Assembly: GCA_013368315.1 (NCBI GenBank)
Contig: JAACJM010000013.1
Span: 558,001 to 622,000, forward strand
DNA length: 64,000 bases
Reading direction: 5' to 3'
From: Tetrapyrgos nigripes
Taxonomy: Eukaryota > Basidiomycota > Agaricomycetes > Agaricales > Campanellaceae
Shown: positions 14,401-26,950 of the stretch, one piece after another
Layout of the letters: each line of letters begins with the position of its first letter
Position numbering within the stretch: position 1 is the stretch's first letter
Program-made: the position numbers and the translations under genes
The notes under the pieces: generated by a model
The model's database searches: none
What the model was told of the DNA's origin: nothing
The model's input: the letters and a program-made list of their open reading frames with translations, nothing else

Positions 14401-15909
14401 CCGCAATCGCTGGGACATCATACATAGCTGCTGCTGCAACTAAGTGTATTTTGAAGTGACCTAGTACTGTTTCCAACACTTGATCTGCGAAATCCATAGG
14501 CAGGCGTTCCGCCACTCGGGCAACTCCTTTTGCCGCAGACCATCGCACGAGAGTGTCCTAGAAAAAAACGATGGGCCTTCTTCTCATGATCGTGCAAGAT
14601 GGGAATGAACCTTGTCTTGCAACGCGCCAAAGAGTTGTTCCAAAACGGTCTCTACTTCTTCTGGTATATCTGCTTCCTCATCTTCCACTGTTCCTTCTGT
14701 GGTGGTTTGGCCAGAGCTTAGATGTCGTCCTGAACAAGATACATCAACAAAACAGAGCAATGTAGCGCCAGAGCAGCTCATACCTTTGACTCGGGCACCC
14801 TGTTTTCCGGGGAGCAGCCGCAGAGCGATACGTGCACTAAGCTTGGTTTGAAGTTTGCGGACAATTGTGTTATTGATGACAATATCCTTCGTTCCCAGAG
14901 TAGTGCATATGATGAGAAGATCGGATACGCTCGACTGCACTAGCGTTGAAGGAGCGGACTTGGCCATTTCACACAACACATGCAGCATTCCGATGCACTT
15001 GAACCCACGTCAGAAAAGCCTATCGTCGCGGCAGACATACCTACAGTGAAGAGATCAACAGATCCGTTCAAAGACACAGTAGACCATTCCAGGAACTGAA
15101 TGAAGCGCGACAAGGAATCCTGTCTGTGGGGTTGTCACTTTTCGATCGCATTTGCAAACATGACATTCTAGAGTACCTCATGTAGAGCCGGGACAATAAA
15201 AGTGCAGCACCTTCCCGCTCCAATCCCGCATTGGCGAGATATTGCTTTCCAATCGTTTCAATGGAAGATGCAGTCTGCCCGCCTTCGCCCTCGTCAAACT
15301 GCGAAAGGTCAAATGGGATCATGCAGATCAAAGACAGCCACAATAAAACGATGTAACGCAAAGCCCAAAGTTTGGTTTGACGGACAGGACTGTCGGGTGC
15401 ACGCATGTAGGCCACTACAACCAGAAGATCTGCAATCTCATGAGGGAAGTATCTGACTGGCTTCGTTTACTGAATAGATTTCCCAGAAGGCATAAGTGAT
15501 GGACACTGACTAATTGTCTTGTACCCGCGACACTTCATGTAGCTATACAGGAGCATAGATACATGCCACACTCCAGCTTGAGGCTTGAAATCTGAAGCGT
15601 AGTTCTTCACGTGCAATTTGAGGTATTCAACTACCGGCTTAACGAGCTCCTCCAGGTGTGGGTCAAGGAGATAAGATTGTTCTTGGTATTCATCGAGCTG
15701 GCGAAGAAGGTAAATGGCGATCTCATGGGTCAATGACAGGGAAAACGTACAGTCAGAGTCAACTTGGTGAATAACGCGTCGTATTCGGTCTTCTCCTCAA
15801 GTGAAAGCTCGGGAATGGAGTCGAGTTGAAGAAAACATTTTTGCGTGGTGACGAACGTATCGTATTTCTCGAAAGTAGAAAAGAACTTGCGTTCGTAGTT
15901 TTCTTCCAT
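11423..15909 (-). CDS. tubulin-folding cofactor D
   Basis: HEAT-repeat chaperone that captures beta-tubulin and assembles the alpha/beta dimer with cofactors E and C (family: human TBCD, yeast Cin1, fission yeast Alp1). The ATG at 15907-15909 begins MEENYERKFFSTFEKYD. Next comes YQEQSYLLDPHLEELVKPVV, a strong cofactor D signature. Then follow YMKCRGYKTI, joined across a 3' splice site to IRYFPHEIADLL, then DSPVRQTKLWALRYIVLLWL and DLSQFDEGEGG. Later exons give VRWSAAKGVARVAERLP, CLTCAEMVRRGLV, DPNVRDSGAYVLWAMARAH-like and YFDVRKGAHSVGSNVRDSG. The end is AQKVIRLLKEI before the TAA at 11423-11425. It shares a 142-base head-to-head promoter region with BUD22. About 20 exons; I did not fix every junction. 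Confidence 0.92.
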
Positions 15910-16051
15910 GTTGACGAGAATCGGCAATCAGCAAAGATTGGAAATTTTACTCTGGACGGTAAGATTCGATTTCGAAGTCACCTGTGAAGGAACGCGGGTT
16001 TGTTTGGTTTCACGCTGCCTGCCAAATAATGCGCCCTCCTCTGCGACTGTC

Positions 16052-17645
16052 ATGAAGGCCGAATATCAGCGAAGAGGGCTCAAACGAAAGCGAAATGAGC
16101 CCTCAAGAGAGGTAGGCATATTTTGACGACGTAGAAACGGTTTGACTGACGTCCCATCTATAGGTTCCTCAGAAAGACATCGGTACCAAAGTCGTGGGCA
16201 AACTGGTGTGCTTTAAATGCTTGCTGCATACACAACCTTTCATAACTTCTGCACTCAACGCAATAGCATCATGACCTGAAAGAAGTACGAAAAGCAGCAA
16301 AGAAGGCCAAAACATTTGAAACACAAAAGTTGGTGAAGAAATTGAAGAATCTGAGGTGTGTCCAGCGGTTCGATAAGCGGCTTCTGGCTTACAGGATTTT
16401 TCAAAGATTGAAGGAAGGAAGCGAACACGACATAAACGAATGTCAAACTCAGCTGGAGCAACTCAAGGTACACTATTTTCACACAAGTCGGGTTCCTAAA
16501 TACTTTTCGTTTTCTGTAGGTTCTTAGCCATGACGCTGTGGCAAATACTGCTCTGAGAAGAAGATTAACCAAGGACAAGGTGCTATCCGAGAACGAATCG
16601 ATGCAGACTGCTTTGAATCAGGAATTATCTTCAAATCTTCTTACGCCAGCCAACGATGGAACTCCAGCCTCCAAAATTCAGAACCGCCTTTTGAGCTCAA
16701 AGATTCTAGCTGCTGGTGTTAGCTCTGCTGTCGAAGATTTACGTGCAGTTGTCAGACCTGTCGACGACTCTCATGACGGAGACGTCAGTGTAGATGATGA
16801 GCTGTCGGAACGGCCCAGGAAGCTGAAGAAGTTTGATGGCAAGTCGCTGTCAGCCAGCATGGAGCCCGGAGATGGAGACGTTGAAATGGACCTTGGAGGT
16901 GGCGGCATGAGAGTTGGTCGCTCAGAACAATTGGATGACGAGGACGTGGACGCTGGTGGATGGGAGTCTGGAACCGTCGGCGATGATGAGAGGGAACCTG
17001 GCAATGATTGGGAATCAACGTCTTTGATAGATGACGATAGTCTGGATGGGTACATGGACGAAGATACGCCTGATGTGGAGGACGAGAAGGTGATGAAGCA
17101 GCAGTCAGCAAAGGCTGGGGCGTCGAAATCCCATACTCGGGAGGGCCAGTCGACATTTCTATCATCATTGTCAACGGGCTTCGTGCGAGGCGCTTCGGAC
17201 TCGGACTGGAGTGAAAGCGAGGCAAAGATTGCAGATTTTGGCCAGAAGAAGAACAGGCGAGGACAGAGGGCGCGCCGAGCGTGAGTTTTGTATTCTCTTT
17301 GATTCTCACTTATCGGCTCACCCCCCTCACAGAATTTGGGAGAAAAAATACGGACGAAATGCCAATCACAAGAAGAAGGAGGCCACTGAAATCGCCGAAC
17401 ATGGTCGCAAGCGGTGGCCTGGTCAAGCTTCTGAGCGCCGGAATCATCGCGGTCAATCGTCTCAAGTCTCGACCACAAACTCACAGTCAAGACAGAAAGC
17501 ACCGCAGCGAGAACTTCCCCGAAACGAATCAAGCGCGACTGGTTCTAAACCACTACATCCGTCTTGGGAAGCCAAGAAGAGACTGAAAGAAAAGGAGAGC
17601 ATAGGGATTCAACCACCACCGGGTAGAAAAATCAAGTTTTCTTGA
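16052..17645 (+). CDS. BUD22/SRFBP1-like ribosome biogenesis protein
   Basis: The ATG at 16052 starts MKAEYQRRGLKRKRNEPSRE. After two short introns comes HHDLKEVRKAAKKAKTFETQ, then KLVKKLKNLR, LEQLKVLSHDAVANTALRRR, a long acidic serine-rich middle, and the diagnostic end: RRAIWEKKYGRNANHKKK and LHPSWEAKKRLKEKE, closing GRKIKFS. Yeast Bud22 works in the nucleolus on small-subunit rRNA processing. One inferred intron (16356-16394) is only 39 bases, and retaining it would add 13 residues without a stop. Its partner UTP20 at 38353 is in the same process. Confidence 0.88.
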
Positions 17646-17735
17646 ATTGCAGCACGTACGTTACAGATGAATCATGAAATGCATGAAGTCCATTACTAGG
17701 AATGTCTAATAATAAGGAATACCCAAAGCGTCGTC

Positions 17736-18420
17736 TCAATGCGAGCTTGTACGTGCATGACATTGATGTCTTTTCCCGTTACGCAATCTGCAAGCTCTGG
17801 AACACCACATTTCACCACATCTCCCACATCTTGGAAAATCTGACCCAGCTTTTCCACATGTAGCACAATGGACTCGTTGGGAGCATAGTTTTGACTCTTT
17901 TTCGAGTGTGTCTAGGATAGGGTTGAGCTTAGTTTTTGGGAACGGGACGGTAGCGGGTTGCTTAATATCTGGAAGGGTAGTCGTAGAGGAAGATGCGGGC
18001 GAATAGACCTCTGTCCCATCATATGAAATCGTCCGACATATGGAAGGTGCCTGCGAGAGCATGGGAGAGCTTGGTGGACTCGAGCCGTCACTGTCTGGCC
18101 ACTCGAACATGGAAGTATGTCTTTTCCGTGTGAACGGAACAAATAAGCTTGTTCTAGGACGTGAGGATGCGATATGCCTCAAGGAGGAGAACACTGGTGT
18201 GGTAGGCGTAAAAGAGCCATAAGCATCGTCTCTCGCAACTGGAGTGGCAGCCGTGATGGATGCTGACGCTTTTGAAGTTTGGAGAGAGAGTTTTCGTGGA
18301 CGCGAGAAGGATTTAGCAGCCTTTCTCGCTGTTCTGGAATGATAGTTCTGAAGACGAAGAATGAGTGAGACACGAGAACAGTAAGGGACTGATACTGATA
18401 CGCACTGTAACTGGGTCCAT
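17736..18420 (-). CDS. MYND-type zinc finger protein
   Basis: Small protein of 208 residues from two exons (18406-18420 and 17736-18347; intron 18348-18405 with GTGCGT donor and CTTCAG acceptor). The first exon supplies only MDPVT. The middle is serine/proline rich. The carboxy end is a MYND finger, residues about 170-203: CATCGKAG, CGRCGEMWCSRACRLRNG and HQCHA. This gives spacing C-x2-C-x7-C-x2-C-x4-C-x3-C-x7-H-x3-C. MYND fingers usually bind proline-rich peptides; the partner is unknown. It converges on BUD22 with 90 bases between stops. Confidence 0.8.
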
Positions 18421-19356
18421 GTCGTCAAGATAAGAGAAGTAGAAAGAATTAAAGAGTGTGAACCTGTGTCTTATATATACAGGTAAAGTTTAAATTTATA
18501 GCCGGGTGATCTCTAGAGCTGTCAGGGGACTTACAGAGATTTGATAGAAGTATGGGCGCCGCTCGGGAGAAGGTCTGAGAGGGTCGTCTATAACAGAAAT
18601 TTACCGTGCGAATCTAAAAGGTCCCGCCAACTTGAGCCCACTCGATCTTGCGCGTTTCCGACCACTTCAAATTGACTTCAAACGGGCATTCGCTTTCGAC
18701 CAAGCTTCGACTGGTTGCTATCGTATTGCCTCGCAAATTGTACTGAGCTCAGATTCACAGGACTACCTTACGTCATTCTCGAATTTCAACTGTATTACAC
18801 CTTGAATGCTCCAGTCACAAGCATCTCTCGGTAATCCAACGGACCTCGGAAATAACAAATTCGCTGTGTGCCTGTCTACATCGTCCTACAGGCTGAAGGC
18901 TGAGCAGTACAGCATGAAGTAATTGTAGATTCACTGTTCCAATTTCATGCACTGACCCAACGGACGCGGAACGAAGGCGACTCATTTCGATGCCGACGCG
19001 AAGTTTATCCTTTCTAGAGCAGTATAAACTTACTGTACTATATCGCACTCCATTCTCGTACTGGATATCCCCATTCTTCCTCAAAACTTCTACATGATGC
19101 GGATCTTTATCGGCAATGATTGATGCGTATGTAGACAGCGGGCCCTCTCTCAAGGAACCGTGTCCATCATATGATCATGTTTACCTGAGGCTAACCTTTC
19201 AACAACTACCCCATGTTGACCCCATGGACTACCTACATAGACTAGCGTCTTGGCGGAATGCTCTCATGATTGAAAAAAGGGCGAGGTTTATTTTCCAACC
19301 AAAAAGTCCAGGTACACGAGAGAGGCTTCTTCTGTGTCCATCTTTCAACATCCGAC
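18421..19356. other. divergent intergenic region
   Basis: Lies between the MYND gene and the sugar transporter, so it holds both promoters. A minus-strand open stretch at 18815-19153 lacks an ATG and any recognisable motif. Nothing else seen. Confidence 0.5.
18471..18479 (-). promoter_or_regulatory. TATA-like element upstream of the MYND gene
   Basis: TATATATAA on the minus strand, about 55 bases before the MYND start codon. Position and sequence fit a TATA box; not otherwise tested. Confidence 0.4.
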
Positions 19357-21903
19357 ATGGAACCAGTCCCACCTATCTCACTTGCGGACGACTTCAAGGC
19401 TGACAGCTCTTACATCGAACATGCTCCTGTTCACAAAAGGTTCAAATCACTGGAAGAGCGACAAAAGGCTTTGGATGACGCCCTCGCTATAGACCCCGGT
19501 GTAGGTGTTTGGAGCCTGCCTGCTATTCAGGTGAGTGTTAATCTAATCAAGGCAAGATGTCTAAAGCTCACGGTGGCTTTTTGTAGATGTACTTGGTGAC
19601 ACTGGTCGTTTGTTGCTGCTCTGGTGACAGCGGCTTTGACGGAACGGTCATGGGTGGTATCAATGCTATGGAACAGTATCAACGCTACTTTGGAATGAAT
19701 GGGAAGGGGTCTAGTACTAGGTGTGTGACGAGAGCTTTTATATCCTCATAACCAGGTGCTGAAATTACTGTTTAGTATCGTTTTTGGAATCTATACGATG
19801 TAAGGATTTCCAAGTCGATGTCTGGTCGCCATTGACATTCATAATTTTCATTTTCTAGAGGGTCTCTGAGGTAGGTTTCCATCTGTTCTCGGCTTTTCGA
19901 GTGATCTTAATTCTGTTACTTCAGTGGAACAATCCCCGCTTCCTACCTACCTGACAAATTTGGCCGGCGGCTCTCCATGTTCTTTGCAAACCTCGTCCTG
20001 ATGTGAGTATTGAAAGCTTTCATTGTGAATTCTCTGACAAAAGTACAGTGTCGGTGCCGTCCTCACTGCAAATGCAACATCTCGGAATATGTTTTTGGTT
20101 GGACGATGGTTGACAGGTGAGTTGCAGTTTGGTTTCTCCCTTGTTCTTGGAATCAACCATACCACCATACTATTGCAGGTGTCGGTTCTGGATGTGCAGG
20201 AGCGTCAGCCAAGTCGTACTTGGCGGAAGTCAGTCCAGCCAAGAGTCGTGGAGCCTATATGGGGTTCTTGAACTCATTGTAAGTGAGTAATATGGCCCGC
20301 CATCTCTTACGCTGACCAAACTAGCTATTATGTGGGCCAAATGGCTGCGACTGGTATGATGGTCTCCACAGGAAATTATAATAACGACTACTCCTGGCGG
20401 TTGCCTCTTTATATTCAGGTACTTTTGAAACTTTTGAAATGTTCAGCCAGACAGCACGACAGACTAAAATTCATGTTTGCGTAGGTCGTCCCAGCAGCCT
20501 TCAACGTCCTGTTCATCTTTTTCTGTCCAGAATCGTCAGATCCATTTCCCATATTTCCAGGCGAATGAGCTCAGACTTTTTTTTTTTCTCAGACCACGAT
20601 GGTTGTGTAGTGTTGGAAAGTCAGACCAAGCTAGGAGCATCTTGGCCAAGTATCACTCTCAGACTTCGGATCCTAATTCACCTTTGATCAACTTGGAAAT
20701 GGAAGAAATTGAAGAAAAGATTGAGATTGAAGGAGCGGACAGTACGGCTCCTTGCGTCTCGCTCTAGCATTGCTTTTCTGACCGTTGACATTTAGAGCGT
20801 TGGTGGGATTTCCGACCACTCTTCAGGACTCCCTCTGATAGGTATCGAATTTACATGGTGATTCTTATTGGTAAAAATTTCCATACCACTTGCTTTGACG
20901 AGAGCTCAAACACCGGTATCTTTACAGGAACCTTTGGACAGCTTTCCGGCAATGGCATGATCACGTACTTTCTGCCAATCTTGCTGGGAAATGCGGGAAT
21001 TACCTCTCAAAGTCGAAAACTGACCTTGAACTTTGTCAACAGTGTAACTTCATAGTGAGTAATATCTTCCGGCCTATGTCATGCTGTAGACTAATCCTCT
21101 TCCAGCGCAGGAGGTAAGAGTGCTTGCTGGTTGAGGATTCTTGAAATTTGACGAACGCCTCCTCGTCCAGCTCTTGCGGTGAGTCTTTCAGACTCTTCAA
21201 ACGATTTGATTGCTGACTTGGATTTCAGGGTTCCTTTACAGTCGATAAATTTGGTCGTCGTAAAAATTTATTGTTCTCGACTATGACTATCACCGTCATT
21301 CTGGCTATAGCTACCGGTTTGCTCAGCCAGGAAGGGAATGCAGCGCGATCCAACGCAGGGATAACATTCATCTTCCTGTTCATGGTCGTGTTCTCATTTG
21401 GCTGGACCCCCATGCATGTTGTTTGCCGCCATCATTGTGCCAAGACTCTGACGTCTATGACAGGCAAGCACTGTACCCAGCAGAAGTTCTCGGTTATCAA
21501 GCCCGAGCAAAAGGGCTCGCTTTCCTCAATATTTGCAGTCAAGCAGCTACGCTGATCAATACGTTTGGGTGAGTATCATGGAGTTCTTGGAAAAGCACAG
21601 GGTCATTCATCGATTTCGCTTGACAGACTTCCGGTTGCTCTCGAGAAACTTACCTGGAAAGGCAAGTTCTTCTCTTTTATTAGCGAAAAGGAGATTGCCT
21701 GACCTCACTACTACGCAGTGTATCTGATCTGGGTAATTTGGGACACTTTTGAGGTCATAATCATCTATTTTTTCGTTGTTGAAACGAAAGGCCTTACTCT
21801 GGAGGAGATTGGGGAAATCTTCGAGCAGCCAAATCCTAGGGCTTACAGTCAACAGATGCAACACAAAGCGAAAGAACGAGCGCGGGGTAATACTGTCGCG
21901 TAG
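19357..21903 (+). CDS. MFS sugar transporter (hexose/lactose permease type)
   Basis: Twelve-helix plasma membrane sugar porter, probably a proton symporter. The ATG at 19357 begins MEPVPPISLADDF; a cytosolic leader precedes SLPAIQMYLV. Family signatures appear in order after splicing: FDGTVMGGINAM, PASYLPDKFGRRLSM, VGRWLTGVGSGCA, YLAEVSPAKSRGAYMGFLNS, then PES joined across an intron to PRWL, a central loop, RWWDFRPLF, FTVDKFGRR, WTPMQALYPAEVLGYQARAK and VETKGLTLEEIGEIF. The junction inside WTPMQALYP requires a 50-base intron that begins with GC rather than GT. At least ten introns; every frame can be joined, so it looks intact. The substrate is not determined. Confidence 0.88.
21419..21468 (+). 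other. GC-AG intron in the sugar transporter
   Basis: Removing the 50 bases that start GCATGTTG and end ATGACAG joins WTPM to QALYPAEVLGYQ, exactly as this permease family reads. The nearest GT donors leave the wrong phase. A branch-like CTGAC lies about 15 bases before the acceptor. Confidence 0.75.
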
Positions 21904-22199
21904 TTTTGTACCTTTTTCATTTCGCGAAGAAGAGTTCTTTGTATGTACATGTAGAAAATCGATGAGTTCTGCATTAGTTCAAAGGAGAAAGCTGCGCAAT
22001 ACCGATCGAATGTAAAATCAATATCTACAAACAACTCCTTGACCGGCGTGTGCCTCCGTCTCCTTTTTACTTATAACCGCTCTGCAACTAGCGGAGGTCA
22101 GGCTCTCCCCCTCACCTCAATTCTCTATTCTTCAAGCTTCTGAAGGGATACTTGATAACTCTTTCTTTTTCTTGCTACTTTTATCGGCAAGACAGAATC

Positions 22200-24371
22200 A
22201 TGGTACGGAACTCGCTTTCCAAATAAAAAGGCATAACTAATTCCAGTTATCTAGGGTCAAACATTGTCTTCTCCTGGTACACCATCCCCAATCACTACAG
22301 TGCATTCTCTCATCTCATTTATTCTGCAGCTACTACCAAAAAGACGGAGACTGGAGAAAATGACCGCTTTGCGTATGCAATCTCGGAAATGCAGGGATGG
22401 AGAATCAGTGCGTCTTGTTTGTCGTTGGCAACTGTTGTTAGCTTTCTGACCCTGTCATGTAACATCTACAGCCATGGAAGATGCTCATGCGATAGTGCTG
22501 GATCTAGATGAAGGTTCATCCGAGTCCAATACATTTTTCGCCGTCTATGATGGCCACGGCGGTGTGTCTCTATTTGACTTTGGTTTTCTACGATATTTGA
22601 CCTCTCCCTCTAGGCGGATCAGTCGCCAAGTTTGCGGGTCAAAATGTGCACAAACGACTTTTATCGGAAGAGTCATATAAAGAGAAGCAGTACGATATCG
22701 CGCTGAAGAAAGCGTTTTTAGGGACAGATGAAGACCTCTTGGCCGGTGGGTGGACATAATTTGTCGTTTGTAGTGCTTTGGTGCTGAGATAGCACCCATC
22801 CAGCTCCCGCCCATGCACGAGATCCATCTGGCTGTACTGCTGTTGCTGCTCTTGTGACTAAAGATAAGATTTACGTCGTGCGTATATCATTAAAAATTTC
22901 GCCTCTCTTCTCGTAATAACCATACTACAGGCAAACGCTGGCGATTCTCGGTCTGTAATCAGCGTCAAAGGAGCAGTAAAGCCTCTCAGTTTCGACCATA
23001 AACCCACCAGCGAAAGTAGGATTGACTTATTACCTGGCTATCCCCGTTTATTCATACCACTACAGCGGAGAAGGCACGTATCACAGGAGCTGGCGGCTAT
23101 GTCGAGTTCGGACGTGTCAATGGTGTGTGCCACTTGCGTGGAAGTTCGGCGAGTGACTCATTTTCAATTCATTTTCAGGCAATCTTGCTCTGTCACGAGC
23201 AATCGGTGATTTCGAATTCAAGAAGAACTACAGTCTGTCTCCGGAAAAGCAGATCATCACAGCTGATCCCGACATTGAGATACATGATATTGATGATGAA
23301 GACGAGTTTTTGGTATTGGCGTGCGACGGTGCGTGTTTTTTCTACACTGCTGTGCATAAAGCTGATGGCGCTCATCTAGGTATATGGGACTGCCTTTCGT
23401 CACAGCAAGTCGTCGATTTTGTCCGTTTACAAGTCTCCGAAGGGAAGGAACTATCTGAGATAGGGGAGATGATGTGTGAACATTGTCTTGCACCAGACAC
23501 CTCTTCAGGCGCAGGGATAGGCTGCGACAACATGACGGTTCTAGTGGTGGCCATTCTCCATGGCAGGACTAAAGAGGAATGGTACGCTTGGATCACGGAT
23601 CGGGTCAAAAATCAATACGGCTACCCAACTCCTCCTACGGTCCCGCAGCTCTATGCACAAAGCAGGCTGATGTCTTTCAAAGCCCGACGGGAAGCAACTG
23701 AGGCACGAGACAAGTTAAGGCAAGAAATGGACGAATCTCCTTCCTACTTCTCTTCTACCGGGCTTGGTAATTTTGCGCGTGTGTTGGGAAGTACCGGTGG
23801 TATCTCATTCCATCCAGGTTCCGGAATCTTGAGTGACAGTGGTTCACTCATGTTTGCTGGAGACGACAGTGATGAAGATGAAGAAAGTGGGGATGAAGGA
23901 CTTGGTGGTGGATCTTTCTTCAGCGAGACCCTGGGACTTGGGGCTGCTCGTGGCGACTCTCCGGATCCCACACAGCATTTGAAGGCAAAACTAGATGAAT
24001 TTGAGAAGGATGACGATGGGTCGGATGACGATATGCCTGCTGACCTTGACTCCAAGGATTCTGACATTCCGAGCGAGCAGGAAATCAAGGAGTGGTCAAA
24101 TAAGAAGGTAATTATCTAATTTTGGATTTTCAAGACGTTCACTGATTCTTATCCATTCAAGTTGGATGTTGATAACGCAGAGTCAACGTCATCGACGGTC
24201 ACCTCGTCAGGCGAGGCTCCAGTACCTCCGAAGCCTCAACGGATTAATGGTGACGCCAATCCAATACAACCTGAACAGCAACTACATTCGAAGCCAGGGG
24301 GTGATAAAGCTAGCGATGTAGTTGCAGCAGAGGGCCTCATGGACACTAGCGAGGATCCCCTGAAAGTGTAG
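22200..24371 (+). CDS. PP2C-type Ser/Thr phosphatase (Ptc2/Ptc3-like)
   Basis: Mg/Mn-dependent phosphatase of the Ptc2/3 class, which down-regulates stress MAPK and checkpoint kinases in yeasts (family knowledge). The first coding exon is just the ATG at 22200-22202; splicing 22203-22254 yields the class-typical start MGQTLSSP. Then come GWRITMEDAHAI, FFAVYDGHGG, SGCTAVAALVT, ANAGDSRSVISV, LALSRAIGDFEFKKN, LACDGIWD (across an intron) and GCDNMTVLVVAI, which hold the metal-binding Asp residues. The carboxy half is an acidic tail after GYPTPPTVPQLYAQ, ending LMDTSEDPLKV. Intact. Confidence 0.93.
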
Positions 24372-25414
24372 TTGGGTGTATCAATAGTGTATGAGTACTC
24401 TTATATCTTCGTTCCAGTGGGCCTCTAGTTTCTCTTGTATTGCCAATTGGTTTCATTTTCATTTTGCATGGACTGACTAATTCTGCCATGTTCACTCCGT
24501 GTACATACTGCGCAAGCAATAGCTAGCATAGAAGGGTTAGGTATACAACACAGTATTAATACGACCTGGTTTTTCCCTGCATATTTATCGCTGCAACAGC
24601 TCTTGGACACCCTGATAAACGTGCAAGAGTACGGGAAAATATGGAAGGATGTTCTGAAAGAGTATGAGCTGAGTTTCCAGAGAATCGTGAGACATGCTCT
24701 CACCTCAAAACACACTTCCAAGCTGATTTCTCTCGAGGGATGCTGGACAGTGGCAACCAAGTAGTAGCGAATATTCCACCGTCTTATCCCTTCATTGATG
24801 ACGACGTCTCGCAGTTGTGTTCGGGGTATGAAGCGTCTAGTTATAGAGAGCGTCAATGGCGGAAAGCCGCGATGTGTTTCCAGTTGTATGCCATGACTAG
24901 GTATGACTATGACAGACTCTGAACCCAAGTAATGAATATATTGCACAGGTTATATTGCGACAATATTGATCACCAAAGAGTACTTGAGTGCATAAGGACC
25001 AGGCATAGAAGAGGGTCACTAGTACCAACAGAATCCTCAGCCATAGTTGAGCCTGGAGTAACTGTCAAAATGGGTACCAATGGAACGAAGGTACAAAGTA
25101 CTTGCATTTAGCCATAATACCGACAGCACAAGAGGTAGAAAAGAGTGCCATATTGACCAAGTGGAGGTGTTGCGAATTATTTTGTTCTTGCCATCGCGCG
25201 ATAAACGCCAGTTTTCTACTCGAAACTCGCAGTGCACGTCGGACTTGAGGATGGAGAATTGTGGATGTGTCTGGAGCGGACGGACCCTGTTTGGCATACG
25301 TGGTAGGTCTCGAAACAATGAAAAGGAAACTAAGAGACTCGAAGATGAGAAATTATTGATTGTTTGTCCTTCCATACGTGGTAGGGTAAAGCCGTGCTAT
25401 ATTTGAATTATCTT
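24372..25414. other. intergenic, nothing recognised
   Basis: About 1 kb. An open stretch on the minus strand (24425-24946) starts with GTG, not ATG, and shows no family motif. The right end should hold the ALG3 promoter. Confidence 0.5.
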
Positions 25415-26900
25415 ATGTCTCAGTCCGCTCTCTTGAGGAGTAGCTTGCGGTGGCTTCAACAGCTGCTTTTCAACCCTAATTATCTCTGGCTCTTGTCCCT
25501 AATTATCATCCTAGGAGATGCCGTCCTATCCGAGCTCATCATTCGATTTGTGTCTTGTGAGTTTGACCACTTGTTTCTAGACTGCAGTATATTAACTTCC
25601 TGCAGACACGGAAATTGACTGGGAGACCTACATGATCCAGGTCGAATTGTATCGGAAGGGGGAGCGAAACTACTCTAATATAACAGGGCCGACTGGACCA
25701 CTAGTGTGAGCATTACCATCCCCTTCAAATCATTCACTGAACTCGCCACTAGATACCCAGCTGGACATGTCTATATCCACAATATGCTGTATGAAATAAC
25801 CAACTCTGGGACCAACGTACAACTTGCACAACATCTCTATGCCTTACTTTACCTCGTCTCCGTCACCCTCACATGCGCTATCTACGGCAAGTCCAGAAGC
25901 GTTCCCAACTGGCTTTTACTTGTTCTTCCCTTGAGCAAGCGACTCCATTCTATATTTGTCCTCCGTCTCTTTAACGACTGTTGGTCGCTGGTCTTCGTCC
26001 AAAGCGCAATTTTGGCTTTTCAGAGTGAAATGGATGGATTAGGGACCATACTCTATAGGTGTGTCATCTCTCCATACTCAAAACTGTTCTTGCTGATTCT
26101 CGATCAGTGCTGCGCTTTCGGTAAAAATGTCTGCTTTTCTTTATCTCCCCGGCCTTCTCGTCATATTGGTCAAGAGACATGGCATTCTTTTCACCATGCG
26201 CAAACTCGTCAATATCTTCGGCATCCAGACACTTCTTGCCTATCCTTTCATTCAGGAAGATCTCTGGGCTTATATGCATTGCGCCTTCGACTTCTCCCGT
26301 GTCTTCCTTTACAAGTGGACAGTTAATTGGCGAATAGTATCTGAGGAAACCTTCCTTAGTCGGGAATTTGCCAAATGTCTGTTGATCGGACACGTCGTCA
26401 TCCTAGTCTGCTTTGGTCTTTTCCGTTGGTGTAAATCTGACGGTGGCGTCGTAACGGTTTTGGATCGTGCTCTTCGCAGACTGAACAGACCAGCTGGTCT
26501 GGCACCCATCACGCCCGATTGTATGTTCGCAAATAGTTTCAGCTTGGTTTCATTCACTGACGTCTTTACCAGACGTTGCTACGGTCCTTTTCACGTCTAA
26601 TCTGATCGGTATCTTATTTGCAAGATCACTGCACTATCAGTTCTATTCTTGGTATGCCCAGCAGGTGCCGTTCTTGGTGTGGAAGACAAAGTACCCTGTA
26701 TTTGTGAAGTATGTATCCTGTGCCTCTATCCGAATTGCAATGGCTAACAGATTTTCAGGATTTGCTTGATGCTTGCTGTCGAATACGCTTGGAATGTGTT
26801 TCCATCCACAGTACTATCATCCTCTGTTCTTTTGGGGTCCAACCTTGCAATTGTGCTTGGACTCTTACATTCACCCTCGGCACGAAAAGTACCATCATAA
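25415..26900 (+). CDS. ALG3: Dol-P-Man:Man5GlcNAc2-PP-Dol alpha-1,3-mannosyltransferase
   Basis: Multi-spanning ER enzyme that adds the first lumenal mannose (from dolichyl-phosphate mannose) in N-glycan precursor synthesis. The ATG at 25415 gives [14 protein letters not shown] and a first hydrophobic helix. Then, across introns, come [100 protein letters not shown] and [17 protein letters not shown]. The lumenal Asp in EIDW and the YPAG loop are family hallmarks. It ends [10 protein letters not shown] at a TAA (26898-26900). The start was chosen over an upstream in-frame GTG. It converges on the NUDCD1-like gene with 50 bases between stops. Confidence 0.93.
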
Positions 26901-26950
26901 TCACACCTGGGGTGCGACGCATGATAATACATGACGACCTTTATGCTACA

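Noticed and set aside
16771..17532. 253-residue serine-rich minus-strand frame
   Set aside because: It is the antisense of the acidic, repetitive BUD22 coding region, where Asp/Glu/Ser codons give open serine-rich antisense frames.
18815..19153. 112-residue minus-strand stretch between the MYND and transporter genes
   Set aside because: There is no ATG at its start and no motif; it lies in a divergent promoter region.
20520..20600. Apparent stop inside the transporter PESPRWL motif
   Set aside because: It is explained by an intron with a GTCAGA donor and a T-rich acceptor, which joins PES to PRWL in frame.
23744..24088. Serine-rich minus-strand frame
   Set aside because: It is antisense to the acidic tail of the PP2C phosphatase.
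24425..24946. 173-residue open stretch on the minus strand after the PP2C gene
   Set aside because: It begins with GTG, shows no family motif and has no good splice-linked neighbours.
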